Source: Lacrimispora sp. BS-2 (GTDB lineage Bacteria > Bacillota > Clostridia > Lachnospirales > Lachnospiraceae). Taken from it: a DNA stretch of 64,000 nt. Positions 35,393 to 42,628 of this stretch are shown here, piece by piece. The translations under genes and the position numbers were made by a program. The notes beneath the pieces were generated by a model, which saw only the letters and a program-made list of their open reading frames with translations, ran no database searches and was not told the origin of the DNA. The DNA lies in the NCBI RefSeq assembly GCF_040207125.1, contig NZ_CP157940.1:620001-684000 (forward strand), written 5' to 3'. Position 1 is the first letter of the stretch. Every line of letters starts with the position of its first letter.

Positions 35393-35935
35393 ATTAGAAT
35401 AAATTTAACTGATACAAGCAGATACATTAGCCTGATCCTAAGGCATAAGCCGGACGTCATAGACATTACAGTGGATGAGCATGGATGGGCAAATGTAAAT
35501 GAATTAATTGAGGGTGTGAACAGGACGCATCCTATAAATATGGAAATACTGAAAAAAATTGTACGGACGGACAACAAGAAGCGGTATTCTTTCAATGATG
35601 ATATGTCCCTGATTCGTGCAAATCAGGGCCATTCCATTCCTGTTGATGTAGAATTGAAAGAAAAAGTCCCACCTGAATATTTATGGCATGGAACAGGTGA
35701 AAAATATGTGGAATCCATTGATAAAATAGGGCTAATACCAAAGAGTCGGCTATATGTTCATTTATCAACAGATATAGAAACTGCCGTTAAAGTAGGTAAC
35801 AGACATGGAAGGTCCGTTGTATATCAGGTTAATGCCGGTGCCATGGCAAAGGCTGGTTATAAATTCTATTGTTCTGTAAACAATGTGTGGCTTATAAAAA
35901 AGGTGCCTGCAGAATTCCTTGAGAAAGTAGAATGA
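35393..35935 (+). CDS. kptA: RNA 2'-phosphotransferase KptA/Tpt1 family
   Basis: About 180 residues. The family transfers a 2'-phosphate from RNA to NAD+. N-terminal winged-helix part: NLTDTSRYISLILRHKPDVI (from about 35402), DEHGWANVNELIEG. The C-terminal NAD domain: LWHGTGEKYVESIDKIGLIP, the YVHLSTDIETAVKVGNRHG motif, and VWLIKKVPAEFL. The full-length frame has no ATG, GTG or TTG upstream of 35471; the first conserved residues follow ATT 35393 or ATA 35399, with AAGGATG 7-13 bases earlier. A rare ATT/ATA start or a lost ATG is implied; starting at GTG 35471 would cut the N-terminal domain. The bacterial role is unknown. Confidence 0.82.
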   Translation: MRINLTDTSRYISLILRHKPDVIDITVDEHGWANVNELIEGVNRTHPINMEILKKIVRTDNKKRYSFNDDMSLIRANQGHSIPVDVELKEKVPPEYLWHGTGEKYVESIDKIGLIPKSRLYVHLSTDIETAVKVGNRHGRSVVYQVNAGAMAKAGYKFYCSVNNVWLIKKVPAEFLEKVE

Positions 35936-35972
35936 TTCTTTTTTTGCCGGCATAATGAGGAGGAAAAAGTAA

Positions 35973-36422
35973 ATGAAGATTTATGTGGATGCAGACGCCT
36001 GTCCGGTAGTTCGTATCGTTGAAAGGGTAGCTAAAGAATATAAGATAAAGGTATGTCTCCTATGTGATACAAATCATGTGTTACAGTCTGATTACAGCGA
36101 AATAAAGATTATCGGTGCAGGAGCAGATGCAGTTGATTTTGCATTGGTAAATCTGTGTAAATCTGGAGATATTGTAGTGACACAGGATTATGGTGTGGCA
36201 GCAATGGCACTGGGGAAAAATGCATATGCAATTCATCAATCTGGAAAATGGTATACCAATGACAACATAAATCAGCTTCTCATGGAGCGGCACATTGCAA
36301 AAGCCGCAAGGAGAGCAAAATCTAAAAATCATCTAAGCGGACCAAGAAAAAGAACTCTGGAAGATGACAAGCATTTTGAAGAATCGTTCCGAAAATTAAT
36401 TACCCATGCTGAAGAAAAATAA
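35973..36422 (+). CDS. YaiI/YqxD family protein (DUF188)
   Basis: 149 residues, the standard family length. Opening MKIYVDADACPVV, LLCDTNHVL, GADAVDFALVN, DIVVTQDYGVAAMALGKNAYAIHQSG and the C-terminal SGPRKRTLEDDKHFEESF all match. The acidic residues (DADACP, QDYG) resemble a PIN-like nuclease site, but no activity has been shown that I know of. ATG 35973 follows GAGGA. It is followed by two terminators. Confidence 0.88.
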   Translation: MKIYVDADACPVVRIVERVAKEYKIKVCLLCDTNHVLQSDYSEIKIIGAGADAVDFALVNLCKSGDIVVTQDYGVAAMALGKNAYAIHQSGKWYTNDNINQLLMERHIAKAARRAKSKNHLSGPRKRTLEDDKHFEESFRKLITHAEEK

Positions 36423-36475
36423 CGATCAGATTTTTGATTAAAAAGAATTTAAAAAAGTTTCTGCTACAAAAGTAG

Positions 36476-36513
36476 AGGTTACGTGTTTCAGGATTGAAGG
36501 CGTAACCTTTTTA
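36476..36513 (+). terminator. Terminator after the YaiI-family gene
   Basis: Arms AGGTTACG (36476-36483) and CGTAACCT (36501-36508) around a 17-base loop, then TTTTATT. The loop is long, so efficiency is uncertain. Confidence 0.5.
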
Positions 36514-36586
36514 TTAGTATGGCAGGCTTCCCCAAATTCTTTCCAAGCTAAAAAGCTCAATAAAGATACAGCCCAGCAGCAAGCAG

Positions 36587-36624
36587 CGCCCACACTTATA
36601 TTATAAAAAAGTGTGGGCGTTTAT
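36587..36624 (+). terminator. Second terminator ahead of the AraC/ABC module
   Basis: Arms CGCCCACACTT (36587-36597) and AAGTGTGGGCG (36609-36619) pair perfectly around 11 bases and are followed by TTTATTGTT. Confidence 0.75.
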
Positions 36625-36733
36625 TGTTGATATATAAATTATATTACGGTAAAGTAGAGTTTACAAAAGAGGACATAAAAAGCGAGGAATAAATTTATTT
36701 TAAATCGTATGATTTATACATGGAGGTGAAGAA

Positions 36734-37600
36734 ATGGAGTGGCTAAAGAAGTTAAGCAGTGCGATTGACTATATCGAAAAGAACCTGGATAACGAGCTTT
36801 CATGTGAGGAAGCGGCAAACATAGCGTGTTGTTCGCCTTATTATTTCGGACGTATGTTCGCCTATGTAGCCGGTATTCCTTTGTCTGAATATATACGCCG
36901 CCGGAGAATGACACAGGCCGCTTTTGAATTGCAGTCCACAGATACAAAGGTATTGGATGTTGCACTGAAATACGGATATAATTCTCCCACATCTTTTAAC
37001 CGGGCGTTTCAGAGCGTTCATGGAATTTCCCCTTCAGCCGCTAAATTCAGGGGGAATGTGCTCCATGCGTATCCGCCCATTAAATTTTCCGTTAAAGTTA
37101 CAGGAGGTGATGCTATGCCATATCGTATGGAAGAAAAAGAGTCTATGAGAATTGTAGGTATCCGCATTCCATTAACAGAGGACATGGAGGAAAACCAAAA
37201 GCTGGTTCCGCCTTTTTGGAACAGAGCTTTACAGGATAACCGATTCACAGAAATCTGTGAACTGTCGGATAAAATCCCAGGTACAGTGCTGGGAGTCACT
37301 ATTTATCAAAATCCAGATGCTATTTATTATTATATTGCGGCTGCAACAGATCAGCCTGTTCCAGCGGGAATGTTTGAGTATGAAATTCCGGCAGCAACAT
37401 GGGTGGTATTTGAAAGTGACGGACATTTCAAAGAATCCATTCAAAATATTTTCAAACGTTTTCTTACAGAATGGCTTCCGTTCTCAGGGTACGCTTATGC
37501 AGAATTGCCGGATATAGAAGTATATCCGATCAGTGAGGAAAAGCCGCAAGAGGGGCATTCCGAAGTATGGATTGCTGTAAAAAGGGAAAAGGGGAATTAA
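36734..37600 (+). CDS. AraC-family regulator with GyrI-like effector-binding domain
   Basis: 288 residues. An N-terminal AraC double helix-turn-helix (about 5-105: SCEEAANIACCSPYYFGRMF, YGYNSPTSFNRAFQSVHGISPS) is followed by a GyrI-like domain (about 130-288: RIVGIRIPLTEDMEEN, WVVFESDGHFKESIQ, EVWIAVKRE), the Rob/SoxS-related layout that senses small hydrophobic molecules. It is first in a four-gene unit with another GyrI-like protein and an ABC exporter, so it probably activates that exporter. ATG 36734, GGAGGTGAAG upstream. Confidence 0.9.
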   Translation: MEWLKKLSSAIDYIEKNLDNELSCEEAANIACCSPYYFGRMFAYVAGIPLSEYIRRRRMTQAAFELQSTDTKVLDVALKYGYNSPTSFNRAFQSVHGISPSAAKFRGNVLHAYPPIKFSVKVTGGDAMPYRMEEKESMRIVGIRIPLTEDMEENQKLVPPFWNRALQDNRFTEICELSDKIPGTVLGVTIYQNPDAIYYYIAAATDQPVPAGMFEYEIPAATWVVFESDGHFKESIQNIFKRFLTEWLPFSGYAYAELPDIEVYPISEEKPQEGHSEVWIAVKREKGN

Positions 37601-37603
37601 AAA

Positions 37604-38080
37604 ATGGAATACCAAATTGAAATCAGAGATATTGAACCGATTCGGGTTGCTTTTCTTAGTTACAAGGGAATTGTAACCGGAGCCAACAAGGTTTTTCCCA
37701 GCGTTTTTCAGTCTATTAAGGGAAAAACAAACGGAGCACCGTTCTTTTGCTATTATGTGATGGACCCGGAAACAAAAATGGGCGAAATGGATTTGTGCGT
37801 ACCCACCGAGGAAGTACCCATAAAAAATGGAATTGAAATAAAAGAAATTCCGCGAATCAAAGCAGTCAGCGTTACCCATATTGGCCCTTATGAAACCTTG
37901 CATAATGCTTATTCAGCAATTGACCGGTATGCTGCTGAGCATCATCTGCAGCTTAGTCCCCCATTTAGGGAGGTTTTCATCAAAGGTCCCGGAATGTTCT
38001 TAAAAGGGAATCCTGCCGGATATGTTACGGAAGTTCTGTTCCCGATCAAGGAGGAATCATATGACTGCTATTCGAACTGA
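37604..38080 (+). CDS. GyrI-like small-molecule-binding protein
   Basis: 158 residues forming a stand-alone GyrI/effector-binding domain: [50 protein letters not shown] and the ending [10 protein letters not shown]. Such proteins bind hydrophobic ligands or act as SbmC-like gyrase protectors. It lies three bases behind the AraC-type gene and overlaps the beginning of the ATPase gene, so it belongs to the same unit. It may act as ligand sensor or buffer for the exporter. Confidence 0.85.
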   Translation: MEYQIEIRDIEPIRVAFLSYKGIVTGANKVFPSVFQSIKGKTNGAPFFCYYVMDPETKMGEMDLCVPTEEVPIKNGIEIKEIPRIKAVSVTHIGPYETLHNAYSAIDRYAAEHHLQLSPPFREVFIKGPGMFLKGNPAGYVTEVLFPIKEESYDCYSN

Positions 38081-39011
38081 AAATTTAATCAAAAAGTATA
38101 AGAACGGCGTACAGGCATTAAATGGCCTGAACTTAGAAGTAAAGGAGGGGGAAATTTTCTCCCTCTTAGGACATAATGGTGCAGGGAAATCAACCCTTAT
38201 TCATATACTAACCACTTATCTGGCTCCTACCTCCGGTCTTGTTACCATGTTCGGAAAAGATATTTACCGGGAAACGTCTGAAATTCGCAGACAAATATCC
38301 TGTGTGGCACAGCAGACATCCATTGATACACACTTGTCTCTTACGGAAAATATGATGTTTCAAAGCAAGCTCTATAAGGTGCCTAAACTGGAAGCGCAAA
38401 AACGTATGAAAACACTAATTTCCTGCTTTGGGTTAGATCGATACTTGAAATATCCTGTTTCATCCTATTCCGGCGGGGTAAAGAGGCGGCTTGATATTGC
38501 ACTTAATATGATGTCAAATCCCAAAGTATTATTCCTGGATGAGCCAACTGTTGGTATGGACATTCAATCCCGCATGGCGATGTGGGACATGATGAGAAAA
38601 ATCAGAAATGATTTTGGAACCACGATTTTTTTGACAACTCATTATTTAGAGGAAGCTGACCAGTTAAGCGATACCATATGTATTATGAAAAGTGGGAAAG
38701 AGATACTTCAAGGTACGCCTCATGCTCTCAGAGAATACCTGCGGCAGGATATGCTTAAAATCAGCTTTGCATCAAAAGAACAGGCCCAAAATTGTTTTGA
38801 GCCGTTAAAAAGTATTGTTGGGCTGAAAGAATCTGACTTGTGCCATGATAAAATCATTACAGACTTAAAAAATGGACATATAGATTTAGAAAAAGCGAAT
38901 CGCTGGCTTCTGGAACATGAAATTCCATTCCTGGGGATAGAAATTATGCAGCCTACCTTAGAAGACGTTTTTATCAGGCTCACAAATGAAAATGGAAAGG
39001 AGGCGTGCTAA
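38061..39011 (+). CDS. ABC exporter ATPase (drug/antibiotic type)
   Basis: 316 residues, DrrA-like. Walker [11 protein letters not shown], signature [12 protein letters not shown], Walker [14 protein letters not shown]-loop [10 protein letters not shown], and the C-terminal LEDVFIRLT that the homologue at 10625 has lost. It works as a dimer with the permease encoded next. ATG 38061 (AAGGAGG upstream) lies inside the end of the previous gene (20-base overlap), and its stop overlaps the permease start by one base (TAATG). Confidence 0.92.
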   Translation: MTAIRTENLIKKYKNGVQALNGLNLEVKEGEIFSLLGHNGAGKSTLIHILTTYLAPTSGLVTMFGKDIYRETSEIRRQISCVAQQTSIDTHLSLTENMMFQSKLYKVPKLEAQKRMKTLISCFGLDRYLKYPVSSYSGGVKRRLDIALNMMSNPKVLFLDEPTVGMDIQSRMAMWDMMRKIRNDFGTTIFLTTHYLEEADQLSDTICIMKSGKEILQGTPHALREYLRQDMLKISFASKEQAQNCFEPLKSIVGLKESDLCHDKIITDLKNGHIDLEKANRWLLEHEIPFLGIEIMQPTLEDVFIRLTNENGKEAC

Positions 39012-39748
39012 TGGAAGTTCTTACTTTGCTTCAGCGGAATATAAAGTGGCGTTTTCATAATGCTTTCACGATTGTAATGACAATTCTACAGCCTATACTT
39101 TGGCTGGTTTTATATAGTGCCGTTGCCGGACAGTCCATGCAGGGCATTGGGATTGAAAACTATACGGCCTTTATTCTTCCCGGACTTGTTGTCCTTGTAA
39201 GCTTTGGAGCCTGCAGCAGCAGCGGTATTATGAATTATCTGATGAAAACCGATGGGAGTTTTTACAGGGTGTTGATTGCCCCGGTTCGAAGAAGCTCAAT
39301 TGTACTTGGCCAGGTATTAGAAGCAGTATTATGTACTTTTATTGAAGTTGCAATCATGTGCATTGTCAGCCTGTTCTTTTCTGTAAAAATTACTTCCGGG
39401 TTTATAGGAGGGCTTCTGATTGCTTTGCTGATATTCATGACTGCATTTTTTATGGCAGGGCTTACTTATGCGATTAGCCTTTGCCTTCCCAATGAGGTCA
39501 TTTACGAAACTGTGATGAACGCAATTGTTCTGCCGGTCTTCTTTCTGAGCACGGCATTATTTCCGGCAGAAAGATTATCCGGGGGATTGGCAATTGCAGT
39601 TAATCTAAACCCGTTTACTCATGTAATTAACACCTTACGGGCTTTGATTTTACAGGGAAATATTGCTGCCCGTGATGTTACGCTTGTTTTTCTTTTACTG
39701 GCGGTTATGTGTTTTATCAGTTTTTCGTGGGCACTGCGCAGATTATAA
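39011..39748 (+). CDS. ABC-2 type exporter permease
   Basis: 245 residues with six predicted membrane helices, of the DrrB/ABC-2 type: FILPGLVVLVSFGACSSSGIMNYL, IAPVRRSSIVLGQVLEAVL (the conserved loop after helix 2), and LNPFTHVINTLR near the C-terminus. It completes the exporter with the upstream ATPase (one-base overlap). Probable cargo is a drug or a hydrophobic peptide, given the GyrI-type sensors in the unit; not specified by sequence. Followed by a strong terminator. Confidence 0.9.
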   Translation: MEVLTLLQRNIKWRFHNAFTIVMTILQPILWLVLYSAVAGQSMQGIGIENYTAFILPGLVVLVSFGACSSSGIMNYLMKTDGSFYRVLIAPVRRSSIVLGQVLEAVLCTFIEVAIMCIVSLFFSVKITSGFIGGLLIALLIFMTAFFMAGLTYAISLCLPNEVIYETVMNAIVLPVFFLSTALFPAERLSGGLAIAVNLNPFTHVINTLRALILQGNIAARDVTLVFLLLAVMCFISFSWALRRL

Positions 39749-39837
39749 AAAGAAATAAGCTTATTTACCCAGAGCAGCTGCAGGCTAAAAAAATCTGCCT
39801 AAGCAAAAACTTTATGAAAATTAGTTTCAGTGTATAG

Positions 39838-39877
39838 CCCCCTCACTTTTTCTTTTATAGAAGTGAGGGGGATTTTT
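39838..39877 (+). terminator. Terminator of the ABC export unit
   Basis: CCCCCTCACTT (39838-39848) and AAGTGAGGGGG (39861-39871) pair perfectly over 11 bp around 12 bases and are followed by ATTTTTC. Confidence 0.85.
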
Positions 39878-39955
39878 CTAATTCACTTGTGTATCCTGAC
39901 AACATCGATATCATTCGTTCATATCCAGCAGCTTAAATACGTTAGCGTCCTTATC

Positions 39956-40000
39956 CTTGTTGTATAATAACAAGTTTACGTAAAGGAGGAATATGAAATG
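39956..40000 (+). promoter_or_regulatory. Orphan promoter with operator-like palindrome and ribosome binding site
   Basis: CTTGTTGTATAATAACAAG (39956-39974) is a palindrome centred on a TATAAT -10. About 15 bases on is AAAGGAGGAAT followed by ATG 39993. The frames from ATG 39993 and ATG 39998 stop after 8 and 19 codons. So a regulated start signal exists without a matching gene; it may make a leader peptide or be what is left of a deleted gene. Confidence 0.45.
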
Positions 40001-40045
40001 CTTATTTGCAAATTTATGAACTCATTATCAACGTTTTTTTATAAC

Positions 40046-40090
40046 TTGACATTTTAACTGGATTCCTATAATATAGTTCTTTATAGAACT
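40046..40090 (+). promoter_or_regulatory. marR promoter and likely MarR operator
   Basis: TTGACA (40046-40051) and TATAAT (40067-40072; TAATAT two bases later gives the better 17-bp spacing) are followed by the inverted repeat AGTTCTTTATAGAACT (40075-40090), with a further GTTC...GAAC pair to about 40105. A palindrome on the transcription start of a marR gene is the usual autoregulatory operator. Confidence 0.65.
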
Positions 40091-40126
40091 GTTCTGAAAT
40101 GGAACTAAAGGAAGGTGGATGAATTT

Positions 40127-40564
40127 ATGAATAAACGGGCTGCAATGCTGATTAATGGACAACGCGTGAAACGACTCTATGAAAAGCAGTTTGAAGAAAC
40201 TCGTATGAAGTACCAAATCAGTCAGTCTGAACTTGATATTCTTGCATTTCTTGCAAACAATCCAGAGTATGATACGGCAAGCGATATCGTCGAAATCAGA
40301 ATGATTGCAAAAAGCTATGTCTCAACATCCGTTGAAAGCCTTATCACGAAAGGCCTTCTGGAAAGAGTCCAGGATCAAAATGACAGGCGGGTCATTCATC
40401 TTAATTTGACAGAGAAAACCACTCCTATCATTACAGATATCAGGCTTGGACAGGCGCAGGTATTGAAATTGCTTTTTGCCGGAATGACAAATGACGAAAT
40501 CGAATTATTTGAAAAGCTGCTTGAGAGAATTTTTGATAATGCCGATGCAGCGTTAGAAAGATAG
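40127..40564 (+). CDS. MarR-family transcriptional regulator
   Basis: 145 residues with the winged helix-turn-helix of MarR proteins: QISQSELDILAFLANNPEYDTASDIVEI, KSYVSTSVESLITKGLLERVQDQNDRRVIHLNLTEK (recognition helix and wing). The terminal helices form the dimer interface. It probably represses itself and the MATE gene 17 bases downstream from the palindrome described above. ATG 40127 is used, 8 bases from the AAGGTGG stretch; GTG 40115 lies on it. Confidence 0.9.
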   Translation: MNKRAAMLINGQRVKRLYEKQFEETRMKYQISQSELDILAFLANNPEYDTASDIVEIRMIAKSYVSTSVESLITKGLLERVQDQNDRRVIHLNLTEKTTPIITDIRLGQAQVLKLLFAGMTNDEIELFEKLLERIFDNADAALER

Positions 40565-40581
40565 ACAAAAGGAGTTTGGAT

Positions 40582-41955
40582 ATGGAAAAAGATACTGCCT
40601 TTTTAGGTGAAGAAAAAATAGGAAAATTAATTTTTAAACTCTCATTGCCTGCTATTACAGCACAACTTGTGAATATGTTCTACAACCTTGTTGACCGTAT
40701 TTATATTGGACATATACCTGAAGTAGGACCACTGGCGCTGACAGGCGTAGGTGTGTGTATGCCCATTATCATGATTATAACGGCTTTTGCAGCTTTTGTC
40801 AGTATGGGTAGTGCGCCTCGTGCCTCTATTTATATGGGAAAAGACGATAACAAAACTGCTGAACAAATACTTGGCAATTCATTTGCCCTGCTTTTGATCA
40901 TAAGCGCTATTTTGACTTTGGTTGTTTACATTTGGCAAAAGGATCTTTTAATGCTCTTCGGTGCGAGCGAAAATACGATTGGATATTCAATTAGTTATAT
41001 GGGTATCTATGCAATCGGTACGATATTTGTTCAGCTTACAGTCGGCCTTAACGCTTTTATTTCAGCACAGGGCTTTGCCAAAACCAGTATGTATTCCGTT
41101 CTGATTGGTGCGGTTTTTAATACTATACTTGATCCGATCTTCATTTTCGGATTGAATATGGGGGTTGCCGGTGCGGCGTTGGCGACGGTCTTGTCACAGG
41201 CTATTTCCGCAGTTTGGGTCATACATTTCCTTTGCGGCAAAAAAACGATACTGAAACTGAAAAAAGAAAATTGTCGAATTGAGGTAAAAGTGATATTGCC
41301 CTGTATTGCACTTGGGCTTGCTCCGTTTATCATGTATGCTACGGAAAGTCTGATTGCTGTTTGTTTTAATGCGTCACTTCTGAGATATGGCGGAGATATT
41401 GCTGTCGGTGCCATGACAATTCTCACAAGCGTCATGCAATTTTCAATGCTGCCGCTTTTGGGTCTTACCCAGGGGACACAGCCTATTATCAGTTATAATT
41501 TTGGCGCGAAAAACGTTCAGCGTGTTAAGGAAGCCTTTTTTATACTGCTGAAATTTAGTGTGATATTTTCAGTTTCATTATGGCTTTTTATCATGCTTTT
41601 CCCGCAATGGTTCGCCGGTATTTTTACGTCTGATGCCTCACTCATCCAGTTTACGGCAGGTGCTATGCGTATTTATTTTTCAGTATCGCTTGTGTTTGGA
41701 GTTCAGGTTGCTTGTCAACAAACTTTTATTGCAATTGGAGACGCCAAAACCTCGCTTTTCCTTGCGCTGCTTAGAAAAGTGATCCTTCTGATTCCGTTAA
41801 TTTACATTCTGCCTTTGATACTTACAAATCAAACAATGGCAATCTATCTGGCTGAACCAATTGCCGATATTATAGCTGTGACCGTAACAGGGACGATGTT
41901 TGTTGTTCAATTTAGGAAAACGTTGAAACGCTTGATTGACCCGAAGTCTAATTAG
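40582..41955 (+). CDS. MATE family multidrug exporter
   Basis: 457 residues, about 12 membrane helices in two related halves, the MATE topology. The N-terminal half opens LGEEKIGKLIFKLSLPAITAQLVNMFYNLVDRIYIGH, which matches the DinF/NorM class. It would export drugs or cationic compounds against a sodium or proton gradient. It shares a transcript with marR (17-base gap). ATG 40582 with AAAAGGAG; TTG 40576 is too close. Confidence 0.92.
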   Translation: MEKDTAFLGEEKIGKLIFKLSLPAITAQLVNMFYNLVDRIYIGHIPEVGPLALTGVGVCMPIIMIITAFAAFVSMGSAPRASIYMGKDDNKTAEQILGNSFALLLIISAILTLVVYIWQKDLLMLFGASENTIGYSISYMGIYAIGTIFVQLTVGLNAFISAQGFAKTSMYSVLIGAVFNTILDPIFIFGLNMGVAGAALATVLSQAISAVWVIHFLCGKKTILKLKKENCRIEVKVILPCIALGLAPFIMYATESLIAVCFNASLLRYGGDIAVGAMTILTSVMQFSMLPLLGLTQGTQPIISYNFGAKNVQRVKEAFFILLKFSVIFSVSLWLFIMLFPQWFAGIFTSDASLIQFTAGAMRIYFSVSLVFGVQVACQQTFIAIGDAKTSLFLALLRKVILLIPLIYILPLILTNQTMAIYLAEPIADIIAVTVTGTMFVVQFRKTLKRLIDPKSN

Positions 41956-42628
41956 AATTAAGGTAATAAATTCTATAGAGTTAACTGAAAAGTTTATCAA
42001 CCGTTTGAACGACCTATAGAATTTAATGATTTTTTAAAATAAAGAAATATCATTAAGAAAATAAGCTTATAACCATGGAACTTTTACTCAGTTTAGGACT
42101 AGATGGTAATTAACAATAGATAGTACTGGCGTTATGATCATTTATCCAGGGTTTGTAAGAACCGGGTTATTAATGAAGTCAGCAAAATCCGTTAGATAAT
42201 AATTTTCTTAATAAAATCATCAATTTGTTATACCTATCGTTGATTATGCAGAAGAAATAGAAGAATTATGGTTGTCTGACATGATTCTTGATAATACGGA
42301 TTTCAGGGCTATAGGAATACAGAAATCAGTAATTTATTCCTTAGATTTTAATGCAATAATTAATATTATTGATAAATTCACAAGGAGTAATGAAAAGCTC
42401 ATTAAACCAAGAAATACTTTAGGGATATTCTTACGGAATATGATGACGATGAAAGACAGAAATGCTTAATTTGTCCAATACTTTGGAAGATAATTTATAT
42501 GAATTTCAAAAAAAATTCATATAAATTTAGTCTGATTGCATAAAAAACTGCACAGAACTATTTCCATTAGAATAAACTGAATTGAGAATAAAAATGCGTT
42601 GCAATTCAAGCAATTGGCAGGAGTTTAT
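41956..42628. other. AT-rich gap with a degenerate frame
   Basis: About 670 bases. A frame open from about 42230 to 42469 (contains KPRNTLGIFLRNMM) has no supported start and ends without homology I can name. The last residues loosely resemble the tail of plasmid replication initiators (KNPxAYLRSCIxN-like), which is too weak to call. The region 42040-42220 is empty. Just before the next gene the DNA is AT-rich with a GGCAGGAG ribosome binding site. Confidence 0.35.
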
